A DNA stretch of 64,000 bases, taken from contig NC_031496.1 of NCBI RefSeq assembly GCF_000237925.1, positions 26,095,510-26,159,509 on the forward strand, read 5' to 3'. The position numbers and the translations under genes were made by a program. The notes beneath the pieces were generated by a model. That model saw nothing but the letters and a program-made list of their open reading frames with translations, made no database searches and had not been told where the DNA came from. Origin of the DNA: Schistosoma mansoni. Lineage: Eukaryota > Platyhelminthes > Trematoda > Strigeidida > Schistosomatidae. Positions within the stretch are counted from its first letter, which is position 1, and each line of letters opens with the position of its first letter. Below are positions 48,860 through 60,643 of the stretch, one piece after another.

Positions 48860-49181
48860 CGTGTTGATGTATAACGGAGTTAAATAAGTCCAATACAAGA
48901 ATGGATTTTGAATACATATATTTTGAACGCTCATTGATCTGTACAAAAAATCAGAGGGATGACGCGTATGGAAGAGAGCGAAGGGAAAATAACGCACATT
49001 GGAGACGGCAGGTAAGCCAACTCACTTTTAATCAAGCGTTAATCAATATTCATAGATAAAAATAAGTTACAGACATGTGATGAATAAGATAAGAAGTGTA
49101 CACACATGCATTCGTATGAAAAAATAGTCAGGATTGGTAAGTGAATAATTAACAAGGTCAAACGTGACTCAAGATGGATGG
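48860..49181 (+). repeat. dispersed repeat split by the gag-only element
   Basis: Left part of a repeat also at 40755-41171. It resumes at 51280 (GTCCAGAAGTTAGAATGAC) after the LTR insertion. Confidence 0.55.
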
Positions 49182-49186
49182 GTGAG

Positions 49187-49349
49187 TGTGGTGTTTAAAT
49201 AAATCAATGACTTCTTCGTATTGATGACTGTTGTAATTTTGAATTCCAAATACAATACATTCGTTCGAGTTCATCTGATACTTGATTAAATTGCGTTATT
49301 CCTGGGATTACTAGTTCATACTACAATTCAAATACTTCTAATTATCATA
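49187..49349 (+). repeat. 5' LTR of the gag-only element
   Basis: 163 bp, begins TGTGGTGTTTAAAT and ends TTATCATA, identical to the right-hand LTR. Preceded by the target duplication GTGAG. Confidence 0.85.
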
Positions 49350-51111
49350 TTGGCGTCGCGATTGAGCCTGTAATAGAACGGTTGGATATAAATTCAGGTT
49401 TTAATGCTTTTGAGGAGTACATGGAAAGGTTCGAAATCTGGGCTATGACCAAGGAAGATGATGAGGATTTTAATATTGTGGCCCATTTCCTTACATTCAT
49501 CGGGAAAGAAGCATACAGCCTTATAAAGATTTTGGCACTTCCAGACAAACCGATTTCACTCCCCTATGCAACTCTCAAGCAACTACTGTTGGATCATGTA
49601 AAGTATACAAATTCCGAATGCGGTAAGAAAGGAAAATCCGATAAAATGACTCGCCAGAACTTCAGGAATTCCACTTTAACAAGTCGTCGCAGTTCGATGC
49701 GTAATCAAAGTTATTCAGATAATACTTCATTGAGCTGTGAAGCAGTCCATGATGATGAGCACGAGTTTAGTAAATGCTTGTTCTGCGGCAAGTTTCACCC
49801 ATGTAATTCATGTATATTTCGTAATTCTAAATGCTTTAAATGTGGTATAACTGGACACATTCAGTCAGTTTGTAATACCATGGTTCATTTCGCTGAAAGT
49901 AATGCTAAGATGGATGCTTCTAATGATCAGTTATCTTTATTCAGAAGTAGTATAACGTCACATAGCAGTCCAGAGTTAAATGAAACTCAGAATCATTGTG
50001 AGACAAAATTTTTTAGTCGACAAACTTATCGGATTTCTCATGCTACTGTACCAGATATGGTTTGTCGTAATAATTCACATACTTCTGATGGAATTTCTTA
50101 CAACTCTGAGAATAGAATGTTAAATGAGTCAAATCACGATCAAAAACCAAATTCAGTCATGGTAGATGTTGAATTCCCTGATGATCCATTACCTAATGAA
50201 ACTCTTATTCAATCTGAGGAAAATATTTCAGAGAAATCGAATTCTGATATCATGTCAAGTGTCAGTGGTCCTCACAATCAATTTATCTCTAATGATATTC
50301 CTAATGAATGTGACAAATATGTTCCTAATGAGTCGAACTCTAGTCACATTTCCGATGTTCTCGTATCAGATGTTGCATATTCTCACGAACAATGTGTTTC
50401 GAGTAGAATCCCTAGTCAGTGGTACGATGAATCAGATGGGAAAGCAAAATTTCCCGAAGCAACCAGAGAACCAGTTTGCCCAGAAGTGAAGTTTGCACAG
50501 ACAGAGAATCCAATTCAAGTCCAAGATTATCGTAATGAATATGAGGCAGATGAATGTTTTCTATTCGATTGTTTCGCAGGTAAATCAAGCCTAGTTAAAT
50601 CACATGTGTTAATTACATATATCAATGCATATCCATCTGTATATTCTAATATGAATAACAAAAAGTATATGTATCATGATTTTTATTCAAGTCAAAGTCA
50701 CATGATGGAATACCTCAAATCATATATCAGTGTTTATTCCCAAATACTCACATGCAGTAGTCGATGCGTAAGATTTGAGAAGATAATGCAAATTGGGAAC
50801 GTCATATTGGCTAAAACATTGCGAAGTAAGGACCCAACATTATTTCGTGGGGGAGGGTATTGTTGGAAAGTCCATGATGCAAATTCTAAATACCAATGGT
50901 TTCACTACAAAGCCGGAGTGCTGATTGTATACAATTCCAGAACCCAGGTTAGTCTGTTCCAATTTCGGTTGTTAATTCTAATACTAATGAGTGCATTCTA
51001 GATAATAAAGAGTCTACATCCAATACACTTTCGGACCGATGTAAGATGAACTTAAGAAGAAGACAAACAATCGATTACAGACACTTACACTCCAATTCGA
51101 GCTGTGGCGGT

Positions 51112-51274
51112 TGTGGTGTTTAAATAAATCAATGACTTCTTCGTATTGATGACTGTTGTAATTTTGAATTCCAAATACAATACATTCGTTCGAGTTCATC
51201 TGATACTTGATTAAATTGCGTTATTCCTGGGATTACTAGTTCATACTACAATTCAAATACTTCTAATTATCATA
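51112..51274 (+). repeat. 3' LTR of the gag-only element
   Basis: 163 bp, identical to 49187-49349 and followed by GTGAG (51275-51279). The sequence just before it is fairly purine-rich, as a polypurine tract would be; this is clearer in the sister copy. Confidence 0.85.
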
Positions 51275-51339
51275 GTGAGTTGGCTTGTCCAGAAGTTAGA
51301 ATGACGTATATGGGCTTAACATATCAGCCGACACTACAG

Positions 51340-52665
51340 ATCTAACATGTAAATAAAGTTGGTATCGTCTCTAATTCGATGGCAAAGACGACTTACTGTA
51401 AAAAGACTAAATAAATGGGATATTGAGTGAATTGATTTCTATCGGACATTAGAAACAGACCAAACTTGAACGGAGTACGAAAGTACGGCAATTACAAGGC
51501 TTGTGTAGAATGTTCTCAATCAATTCTGAAACATACATATAAAAATTGGAAGTGTACAAGGGTTGAAAGTTTTAGGGTTTTATTCAAGGATGCATTCAAT
51601 GGACCTGTGGTGTGTGCTACTGATGTCGACAGTTACAAGTAGTATATATCATCAATCTAAAGTGAAATACCTGGCAGCAGAAGGCTAAGAAGATCGAAGA
51701 AAAGAGAACGAGTACAGTGTATGATTGCTATGGAAATGAAGGAACAGTGAAGTTTGAGAAAGTTATTTGACATTTTGCAAATGAAGTATTTACTGTATGG
51801 TTCCCAGATTTTACCAAGATGTTCTGTAATTTTGTGTTGAAATACATTCGATTTTACCCAGTTGTGTTCTCATTCACCACAGACCTACTAGAAGTCTCTT
51901 AGAATACTTTTCAAATTATTATGTAGAAAATTCAATGAGCAAATCGGATTTCTCAGCCAGTTCAACAAACTATGTCTAGAAATGAATTTGGTTCTAGTTT
52001 TGTTACTCGTTCCATAACCTCAGAGGAATGTAATACAAAATATCCTAGTAATAAGTCTATCAATCCTCTACAGAAATAATAGCTTGCTGTACTTACAAAA
52101 GCTTTCAGAATCAATACCAGTGTAATAATTGACCGCACTTCAGTACTTCTAAGAGCTTATTTTATCCAGAATAAAGGATAGAAGTGTAATGGGATCAACT
52201 CATTTACATGGGCTGTATACGATTACTGAAAAAAGCCTCAATGTTTACAACATGATAGTGTCCGTTATCTACACACACAGAAAGCGACTTAACTTCAAAA
52301 ATACGGATTTAACTGGAAGAAAAATCAAAAGCGCTGACAAGTTGTTGAATTTTTTCCACATGGATTCCATAGCATTTCCTAGGCAATATGAGATAGTGGA
52401 CAAAAGGTAAGGATGATAAACAGATTTTAATTTCATTGATTCACGAATAACTATCGAAAATCCTATCTAGTAATCATTAAATTTCCAAGGGAATTTTAAC
52501 CATGTGAAATATTTTACACTTGCGTGCATATTTTTATGATCAGTCATTATGTTCAGTGATGTTCATTCATCAGAATTTCTAAGTTAATATTCTTGATTCA
52601 TTAATAGTCGTCATAAGACTAGTCTATTCAGATTGATTCATACAATCATTGAATATTTTTTATAT
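51340..52665. other. intergenic DNA, nothing recognised
   Basis: Continuation of the repeat at 51280-51340 fades out. A 73-codon frame at 52189-52410 has no recognisable family. Confidence 0.35.
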
Positions 52666-52985
52666 AGTTGAGATCATGCGTCAATTGAAGCTAGACTACC
52701 ATCGAAAACCTGGAAGCACTGGACGGCCGTTTCGTCCTATCGTGGGACTCCTCAGCAGTGCGCATCCACGACCTCGCCTCGCAAGATTCGAACCCAGGAC
52801 CTACCAGTCTCGCCTCAGAGCACTTAACCGATAGACCATTGGGCCGGCATCCAACGGTGTTGATGTCTAACCTCAACCAATCCACGAAATTGCGCTACCA
52901 ACTTCCATCGTACTGAGGTAGATACCTGTCGCTACCTGACATGGATTAGCTCCACTCAAATCTCCACAAAACCCCCTTCTGATAA
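52666..52985 (-). mobile_element. tRNA-headed hammerhead SINE, fullest copy
   Basis: On the minus strand: a 5' block containing GGTAGCGACAGGTATCTACC, TTCGTGGATTGGTTGAGGTT, a tRNA-like part with box A (complement at 52825-52838) and box B GGTTCGAATC (52785-52794), the hammerhead at 52716-52761, then the terminus ending AGTTGAGATC-inverted at 52666. About 320 bp, the best preserved copy in the window. Confidence 0.82.
52716..52761 (-). ncRNA. hammerhead ribozyme, predicted intact
   Basis: Minus strand: stem I GCACTG/CAGTGC (6 bp). Core CTGAGGAG (N7 = G is allowed) and GAAA. Stem II GTCC/GGAC with loop CACGATA. Stem III ACG/CGT closed by GC, as short as in the known schistosome ribozyme. Cleavage site GTC. 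All invariant core bases are present. Confidence 0.75.
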
Positions 52986-53228
52986 TCATTGAATATAATT
53001 ATATACATTTATTCAGCTATTAGTAATATGATTTAAAAGAAATGAATAAGATTTGATAAAGGAGAATATCGAATGATAATGAACTAAATATTTCAAATAT
53101 TAATAATTGATTATGCAAGTATCAACGGTTGAAAAATGATTAGGTATAATATGAACTACTGAATAGTATTAAATAGTATATAGTTAGTACACAAAAAGGC
53201 AGTGGAGAAGATTTATAGCTCAGGTGGA

Positions 53229-53320
53229 TGATTTTGATGGAGTTTTGTTCTCTGAGCTGGATGGTTCGGTCGTAGAGCTTTCATCGTCCTTCTGAACGAC
53301 ATAATCAGCAAAAAACTCCA
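53229..53320 (+). repeat. single arm of the inverted-repeat family
   Basis: Matches the left arm at 18779-18860: GATGGAGTTTTGTTCTCTGA, GGTCGTAGAGCTTTCATCGT, CCTTCTGAACGACATAATCA. Confidence 0.55.
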
Positions 53321-54904
53321 ACAAAAGGGCAGTGACAGAAATAATGAAGACGTGAAGATATTAAACATATAGTATTAGTAATTCTTAAAATTATCAAGGA
53401 AGGAGATAATGATAATAAAGTCAAAGATAATAATAAAGCGAACAGGAGTTATTTCTGGCCTTCCACTAAGGAGATACTACTGATAAATGAATGCGAAACA
53501 TATGGAGAGACAATAATTAGGGAGAAATTGTTTTGATCTCTTTATCAGATCAATGAAAATCAAGAAAATTGTGATCGTTTATTAGCAATTAAAGGAAAAT
53601 TAATTATTAAAAACGCTAATGAATTAACCCATTGAGTGACCAAGGAATTATATAGTATTGTAGTTGCTATTTCGAGATGGTGATTAGACTTATCTACTAC
53701 GATAACTCAGTCAATGATGATACTAAGAGCGGTAACTTAGGGTCTGAGAACAAAGTCTTGCAGATATTTATTTGGTGTGGAAATGATTATTTTTTTAAGT
53801 CACAGATTCGAATTGGTTTGAGGCCATTTCCTAATACATGCTGTTTATACAAGGGTGTTTACTAACTAATAATATTTCCAATTTTATAGGACTTAAGTCC
53901 TTTTCTTTTTTATGCAATAGACTAAGTAGTCTAATCGACTGCATAGTGTATAAAGTAACAGCAATAGTGAATTTTTAGATTTGTTATACACTTATTGATC
54001 AAACTCAATAAGAAACAGGTATAGAAGATCAATAACTTTGTATTCATTTAGTGAGCTGGAAGCTTTGGATACAAAAGAGTAAGAGATCATAGATGTACAT
54101 TAGAGAGAATCTCTGGAAATTTTTAAACAAGATGTAGACTACTATCCTTTATTGATTGTTTTGCAGGATACAATTATCAAAATCATTTTTATATTCGTTA
54201 ATTTTCAATTCTTAAATTCGGTTATGTGCTTAATTAAAACTATGTATAGCACTGACTAATTAGGTCACTTTCATTGTCTATGCCTTACATTAGGTGGCAT
54301 TAAGTAACACTCATGAATGCGTAGATGTTAAGCCTTCAAAGAATTTTAAGAAACCATTTTTCTTTCTTCTTTATACACTAAGCGTGAATTTATTATTATG
54401 GACAAAACAATATACTTATAAATGAAGTCCGATTATTCTAAACAAATGTATTTACTCTGAAGAAGTGACTTACATTAAGTTGTGTAACGTCATAAATACA
54501 ATTTTTCTATTCATTGGGATATTACGAAAAATATATTTATTATGAAGTCCGATTATGTTAGTCAAATGATTTGAGGGTATCATCATCTTTTGATTATTCT
54601 TCTGTAGATGTGCTAAATCATATTGATCCAATGATCAGTGAGACAAAGTTAAGAGAGGATTGAAAAAAAATAATTCTCAAAGCTGTTAAATCAATATTTG
54701 ACCATGTCTTATGTTTTTGTGTAATACATTATCTTACTTATTATTATTCAGTAGTGTATGTTATGTGCAAAAATTTATCGGATACCCTTTGATTACAGTG
54801 AGCTTGTTATGCTTAAATTCACTTAGTATTGTTTGTTTGAATCTTCCGATTGATGTTTTAGGACTGCAACTGGTCAATCTCCAATTGACATATGTGCATA
54901 CTGT
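53321..54904. other. AT-rich intergenic DNA, nothing recognised
   Basis: No supported coding, RNA or repeat feature. Confidence 0.4.
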
Positions 54905-55070
54905 GCGTATTGCTTTGATATAGCCTAAATTCACAAAAGCGAAAGGTATTGGGTTCGAGTCCCAGAGTGAACATCAACTCTGAGATGCAGGTACATCCAG
55001 CTGACGAGTCCCGAATAAGACGAAACGCGCGTCCTGGATTCCACTGCTGGCCACTATCCATCTGAGCTTG
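54905..55070 (+). mobile_element. Sm-alpha-like repeat with hammerhead
   Basis: A box B-like GGGTTCGAGTCC (54950-54961) precedes GAACATCAACTCTGAGATGC and the hammerhead at 54995-55039, then CCACTGCTGGCCACTATCC. This is the layout of the Sm-alpha SINE-like family of schistosomes, known to carry active hammerheads. Confidence 0.75.
54995..55039 (+). ncRNA. Sm-alpha hammerhead ribozyme
   Basis: Stem I ATCCAG/CTGGAT. Core CTGACGAG (N7 = C) and CGAAAC. Stem III ACG/CGT closed by CG. Cleavage site GTC. Stem II is weakened to three pairs (GTC/GAC). An outer CAG/CTG pairing may support the stem I loop contact. Confidence 0.75.
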
Positions 55071-56013
55071 TTATGCTGTTTATATATTTTAGTTCGTTTT
55101 CCTAACTGTAGTGATATTTTTAAAAATATTTTTATGCTGTTTAGTATCACTTCATTAGACTGTTTATATTGAATAGTTTACCTAATTATGACACAGCACT
55201 TCATTCACTTTCGTTAATTGCTATTATCTGTTTGACGCAACAGTTTATTATTCTCTGTTAATGATAAATGTTATAATGGCATCTGCATTCAAGTTTATAC
55301 TTTCTTCTCTTTACTTTTCATTGGACTGTTCAAATGACTCATAGATGACTTCTTCAGTTTATTTTCAATTACAGACATTACTCGTCTTGTGATTTCAAAG
55401 TTTCATGAATCATACCCCTTTTTTATGCTAGAATACTTAAATATACCCTATACAGACAAACCTTCCTAACAGTTATCATCAAATTAAAAGAATAGAATAA
55501 ATGTACAATTCCATTTAATTTAAACAAATGTAAAATATTATGATTGGAATAATAAAGTAACCATTTACAATAGACAAAGATACTGATGATGATAATGAGG
55601 TTGAAGTAGTTGAGCATAAACTATGCTTGTTCTTTGGTATAATATTCTTTTGTATACTTTGATCATAATTATTTAGATCTGAATTTGATAAAAATGATGA
55701 ATTTCGTTTGAGTGATGGGATAAGACCAGAATTATTTGTGAACCAAAATGCTTGAAATCGATTAACATATGGATCCGCTGTTGTTTGTTTTTTTGAAGAA
55801 AGAAAGAAAAAAGATGGTCAATATAACACTTACCGGTAAAAAAGGAATAACAGTTAAAAGAATGCTATTGTTTGTTTGGATTACGAGTACGATATTGTTG
55901 TATCCCGAAGAGAATTATGAATGGTAACTTTTGAAAATTATTTATGGACCAATATGATATGTATACTTTTATTGTATAATTGCTAAGTAACTAAACTATT
56001 CATATTCATGTCC
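55071..56013. other. AT-rich intergenic DNA, nothing recognised
   Basis: No supported feature between the Sm-alpha copy and the LTR fragment. Confidence 0.4.
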
Positions 56014-56350
56014 CTCTTATTATAAGCTTTATTTTGACCCATAGACTATTATTATACGATTAACCATTCCTGAGTTATCCCCAGTCTATTGATTACTGTT
56101 CCCCCTATTCACAGCCACATTTGGTCAAATCTTGTACAAATGTTATTTTCTATTTTATGGTACGATAAGGTCAATTTGTTTGGTATATAAACCCAGTATG
56201 TATGAGAATAATGATTCATATTGCAGAGGCTGTTATTGGTGTTCTGAACTTAACTGACTGGGCTAGGCAGAGAGCAGGACTGATAAGTACTCAACACTGC
56301 TCATACGGCTTTTGTATATCATTGGTCCGATCAATAAATTCACTGCTCTC
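56014..56350 (+). repeat. gypsy LTR fragment related to 26555-26850
   Basis: Shares long stretches with the gypsy 3' LTR, including ATTTTCTATTTTATGGTA and a TATA-like segment followed by GAGGCTG. No coding DNA flanks it, so it is a solo or truncated LTR. Confidence 0.65.
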
Positions 56351-56540
56351 CAATTGGGCGTTCATATATTAAATTGGGCACACACGCACTCACTCACACG
56401 TTATAACAGATATGTAGATGGGAAAACATTTTCTCCAGTTTGTCATCTTCAATCAATCAATAATCATTAATACTATATGATAAAATGAGTTTAAATGATA
56501 AGTATGTTTTACTTAGTTTAGAAATATCCCCTTGTAGTCA

Positions 56541-56850
56541 ACAAGAACACGGGTGGGGACAACGGATTGTACTTTAGCACAACATTACAGAATATCTCAT
56601 TAAAATATGAGAACCATATAGTGAACAGTTAAGTTGCAAAATAACAATCAATTGTGTCAGTTTGACTGTTTCTTCTGCAAATATCCGTCCACAGTCTTCG
56701 ATTATAATTATTCATGCATTTTCGTGCCAATCGCGTGCCGTTCCCGTCCTGTCCTTGTCGATCTTCTGCTGAAATACATCCAATGCCCGACCATCACATA
56801 TACTACTTATGTGGATATCAGTAACCCACACCACACTTTATGTATTCAAA
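56541..56850 (+). repeat. ~300-bp dispersed repeat, copy 1
   Basis: Pairs with 58914-59190 in the same orientation: ACACGGGTGGGGACAA, GCAAAATAACAA, ACTGTTTCTTCTGYAAATAT and CATATACTACTTATRTGGAT. Confidence 0.65.
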
Positions 56851-58569
56851 GTAGTCAGTTTTGGTTTCCTTAATTGTTAGATAATTTCTGAAATGAATGC
56901 ATTGTTATCTACTTAAACAGTCTTTTTTTCAGATCGAGAGGTTTATGGGAGTTAGTTTAGTTTACAGATGATTTCCAATACGGACTAATGTTAGTTGGTG
57001 AACTAGTGACAAGCAGAGAGCACTAAACAGCTAATTCTTTATAGACAAAAAGCAGATCTGGTATCTAGTCAGGAACTTTCAAGTTCTATTACGTGAGTGT
57101 AACTTTTAGACTAGTGGTTCAAATTCACTACACAGCATGAAATTTATTAGTGAGGAACTACAGATGTGTTTGAACTTCTTCAGTTACAGATTCTCAGTGA
57201 TCAGTCAGTGTTCACATTTCACTCCTACATGAGGTCAGTTATAGTCCGAACAGCTTCTAACTGTAACGTTGAATAAATCAATCCCCTCAAAGTTGCAGAT
57301 ATATCTTGCTAACAAGTGACAAGAAGCACGGAATCCAGATCCATGACTTCTTTTCGATTGTCTCTAACAAAAAGGTCTAAAAAAATTAGAGAATTATTTT
57401 AGCTATAGAATCTGAGAAAAAACAGACTAAACGTGCTACTTTTGTAATACTTGTGATAAAAACTTACACTTGATCTAAATTCACAGAAAATATCAAATGA
57501 GAAACTTACATAGCAATCCAGTAAAATCCCCGTTCACTATTCCCAATCTCATGTTTCTTGAATGGCAGACACTAGGTTGAGCTAGGAAAGAAAACAAAAT
57601 AACTAATTGGAAAAGCATTCGTCAAGTTATGATATCCCATTCATTAATATGACATATATATCGTTAGTGTAAATGGTTTCTTGATTACATCATTAGAATC
57701 GTAATGCAGTTACTTCTCAATTATTAATTCATTCCCAAACAGCTTCTCTTCCTAGTGAATTGATTCAGTAATAGCGTACGTAATAAGAAAGCTCTGTTTT
57801 TCATTATCAAGCTTTGTATTCAGAGTTTCTATTTCGACTCCGGGTAGAATTATATAATCCTTTTGACCTATTGACTCCATGATATAAATATTTTAACACT
57901 AACAACTGACACCCATCTAGCTATCATAGCTTATTGTTGCATAACACTAAGTACAATATCCTCAGTTAATTTAAGCTTCAGCAGAAATATAACGTACTAT
58001 TAAGTAGCACTTTCTGATTTCTATTATTTCTCTAATTGGCGTCACCCTGTAAGGGAACTTATCTTCGAATTTAACACATCTACAGTTACTTGATTTAAGC
58101 CTTTGTAGAAACATAAACTTTAGTAAAAGGCATAGAAATCCAGCTGATTAGTCTTAAAGCACGGTCTCAAATCCTCCCAGATAGTATTCGAATCTTTATT
58201 TGAAGAGATTGTACAAATTTAAGCTTCAATTGCTTTTTTTACCGATTAACATAAAAGCGAGGGACCAGTGAAAACCAGGAATCACTATACTGTTATTTCA
58301 TCTTAGTATGGGAGACCGCAGTGGAGTACATCCTTGACCATTGCTAGGGTTTGACCAATAGTATTGAGATCTAGAAGCCAGTGCTTAACCTACAGATGTA
58401 TGAGTTTTACTTCAGTGGCCTACATTTCATAAAGCGAAACATTACCCAATCTTATTGGTAGGTATTTATTTCACTTCTGGCATGTTTGAATAACACTAAT
58501 CAGAATTTCTTACTAAGAACTTCAAGGATTCATTTTAAAATCAATTCTTATCAACCATACAATTAATGT
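56851..58569. other. intergenic DNA, nothing recognised
   Basis: Lies between two copies of a dispersed repeat. Probably old unclassified repeats; no coding signal. Confidence 0.35.
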
Positions 58570-58730
58570 TCAATCCTGCCTCGCACACTGCTGAAAAATC
58601 CCACAATAGGACAAAATGGCCATTCAGTGCTTCCAGGTTTTCCATGGTGGTCCAGCTTCAATTGACTCATGATTTAAACTATATAAAAAATTACTAAAAT
58701 CTCCACAAACCCCCCTTCTTATAAAACAGA
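58570..58730 (+). mobile_element. hammerhead SINE, 3' fragment
   Basis: Decayed hammerhead (CTGAAAAA, GACAAAAT) then CTTCCAGGTTTTCCATGGTG, the ATTGACTCATGATTTAAACT terminus, and a CTCCACAAACCCCCCTTCT block that also follows other copies. The tRNA head is absent. Confidence 0.65.
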
Positions 58731-58913
58731 TTAATTCACGATGATTTTCATCATAGATTAACATCAACTAAGAAAAACCATCGAAATATTTCAACTCAGA
58801 ATTATCGATCTTTAAATAAATGATTCGTATTTTATTTCTTTATAATGGGTCTATTACTTGGCTTAGATTATTCAAAATTCGATTATGATTCCCTTTAAAA
58901 AAAAAGTATTGTA

Positions 58914-59190
58914 ATAAACAGGACACGGGTGGGGACAATCGATGACTTTCTCACTAAATTCTTATAACCATACAATGAACAGTTAATTTGCAAAATAACA
59001 ACCAATTATCTCAATCTTCACTGTTTCTTCTGTAAATATCAATCCATCTTCTCTAATTCCATTGTTCATGCATTTTCCTACCAATTACACTTCATTTCAG
59101 TTCTTTACTTATCAGCCTTCTGCCAAAATACATTCTATAACTGACCCTCACCATATACTACTTATATGGATATAAGTAGACCACACTACA
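58914..59190 (+). repeat. ~300-bp dispersed repeat, copy 2
   Basis: Second copy, 2.37 kb downstream of the first. Divergence suggests two separate old insertions, not LTRs of one element. Confidence 0.65.
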
Positions 59191-59632
59191 GTATAACTTT
59201 ATAAAGTTTTTATTCCATATATTTTTACATCCAAACACATTAGATCTTAATAATCCATAACAAGAATATATAAACAACCTAATGAATAAAACTAGCAGTT
59301 TAATTTTCTATTTCAGGTATAAAGTAATAAAGATAAGAAAAAAGAGAAAGAAAACATTCTTTAATCATCCCGAGGATCAAAGTAAATTCCTATTTGATAT
59401 TTAATGACAAAATAAATAGCCTTTTAAAAAATATTTTTAAAAAAATGAAAAAATTTTTTTTTTCTTTTTTTATGATAAAAGATAATAGAGATTAGATAAT
59501 CATCAAATAGAATGGTATTAGATTTTTAATAGTTAACTATGAATATAATGAGTTTACATGATATACTACTGAAATGTAAACAATTTCTATTTAATATAAT
59601 TTGATCATATTTATATATGAAGAAAGGATTAT

Positions 59633-59681
59633 TCCAGGTTTTCCATGGTGGTATAACTTCAATTGACTTATGATTTCAACT
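59633..59681 (+). mobile_element. hammerhead SINE, terminal fragment
   Basis: Only the last 49 bp: TTCCAGGTTTTCCATGGTGG to GACTTATGATTTCAAC. Confidence 0.55.
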
Positions 59682-59820
59682 AATATAAGATTATTTAATC
59701 GTCAAAGGATAATGACTACAGACAGACTTTTATAAGCAATCATTATTGGTGAGGATATTATTATTAAGGTTGAGATAATATAGAATATGTTAAGTATGGT
59801 TCATTATAAATCTCATTTCC

Positions 59821-59824
<4 letters not shown>

Positions 59825-59861
<37 letters not shown>
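59825..59861. repeat. (AT)n microsatellite
   Basis: About 18 AT dinucleotides. Confidence 0.95.
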
Positions 59862-59864
<3 letters not shown>

Positions 59865-60089
59865 TGAAGCAGAAGATTCTGGTAATACAAATTTGTTAGT
59901 TGTTAATCTACTGTATTCATATTTATAGTAAAAACGTTGATGTATGGTGGTTAATTCAGTCAGTTACCCAACCATTATAATCTATACTTTAGTATGATCA
60001 TAACCAAGTGGTTTGTATCCACAGGCCAATACAGTTTATTGTTATTTAAATAAAAATACAATTTGATACTGAAACAAGTAAAATCAACT

Positions 60090-60250
60090 ATCTGGAATTT
60101 ATAAGCAAAGATGGACTGTGGCTAGAAGTGTAATCCAGGAGTCGCGTTTCGTCCAATTTCAGACTCATCAGCTGGATGCGCCTGCATCTGAGTTGATTTC
60201 ACTCTGGGATTCAAACACAGAGACTGATCAATCGCAGTCCTAAACATAAA
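60090..60250 (-). mobile_element. Sm-alpha-like repeat, minus copy
   Basis: Minus strand: a GAATCCCAGAGTGAA block, ATCAACTCAGATGCAGG, hammerhead at 60133-60177, then TTCTAGCCACAGTCCATC. Confidence 0.65.
60133..60177 (-). ncRNA. Sm-alpha hammerhead motif, stem III damaged
   Basis: Stem I ATCCAG/CTGGAT, core CTGATGAG and CGAAAC, stem II GTCT/GGAC with one G-U. The stem III segment ACGCGACT no longer pairs, so activity is doubtful. Confidence 0.55.
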
Positions 60251-60640
60251 TGGGAAGATTCAAACAAACAATACCAAGTGAACTTAATCTTCGCCCCATT
60301 GAACAAGCAAGTAGCTATCAGGAACCGGTAGCTGATTGGGTAACGCCATATCGTTTGAAGCGGACGGTACTGAGTTCGAGTCCTATAGTGAACATCAACT
60401 CTGAGATGCAGGTACATCCACCTCACGAGTCTCAAACAAGAAGAAACGAGCATCCTAGATTCCCCTGCTAGCCACTATCCATCTTTGCTTATAATGCTCA
60501 TGAATTAAGGATATATCGAGGAAATATGCACAGTATACACATATGCTAATAAGAGACTAATCAAATACAGTCCTGAAGATCAATGGGAAGATAAAGTATA
60601 AAACGTCAAGTGAAAAATTGGAATTGATTACAAATTACTC
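60250..60640 (+). mobile_element. Sm-alpha-like repeats next to the tRNA array
   Basis: One copy runs from about 60250 through GAGTTCGAGTCC (60373-60384) to a hammerhead remnant at 60416-60461 with core CTCACGAG, which lacks the invariant G. A partial second copy (AGAGACTAATC...GGGAAGAT) runs to the array edge. A related piece also lies at 19500-19590. Confidence 0.6.
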
Positions 60641-60643
60641 CTA

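Larger units (their letters stand above)
49187..51274 (+). mobile_element. gag-only LTR retroelement (gypsy-like), near whole
   Basis: Two identical 163-bp direct repeats (49187-49349 and 51112-51274) flank 1762 bp of internal DNA. The direct target repeat GTGAG lies at 49182-49186 and 51275-51279. A primer-binding-site-like TTGGCGTCGCG follows the left LTR. The internal region encodes a gag-like protein of about 540 residues with a zinc knuckle (CFKCGITGHIQSVC) after a second Cys/His-rich motif (CLFCGKFHPCNSC). No protease, reverse transcriptase or integrase is present. Identical LTRs mean a young insertion. A second copy with the same architecture lies at 33784-35879 on the other strand. 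It would need enzymes from another element to move. It looks close to whole. Confidence 0.85.
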
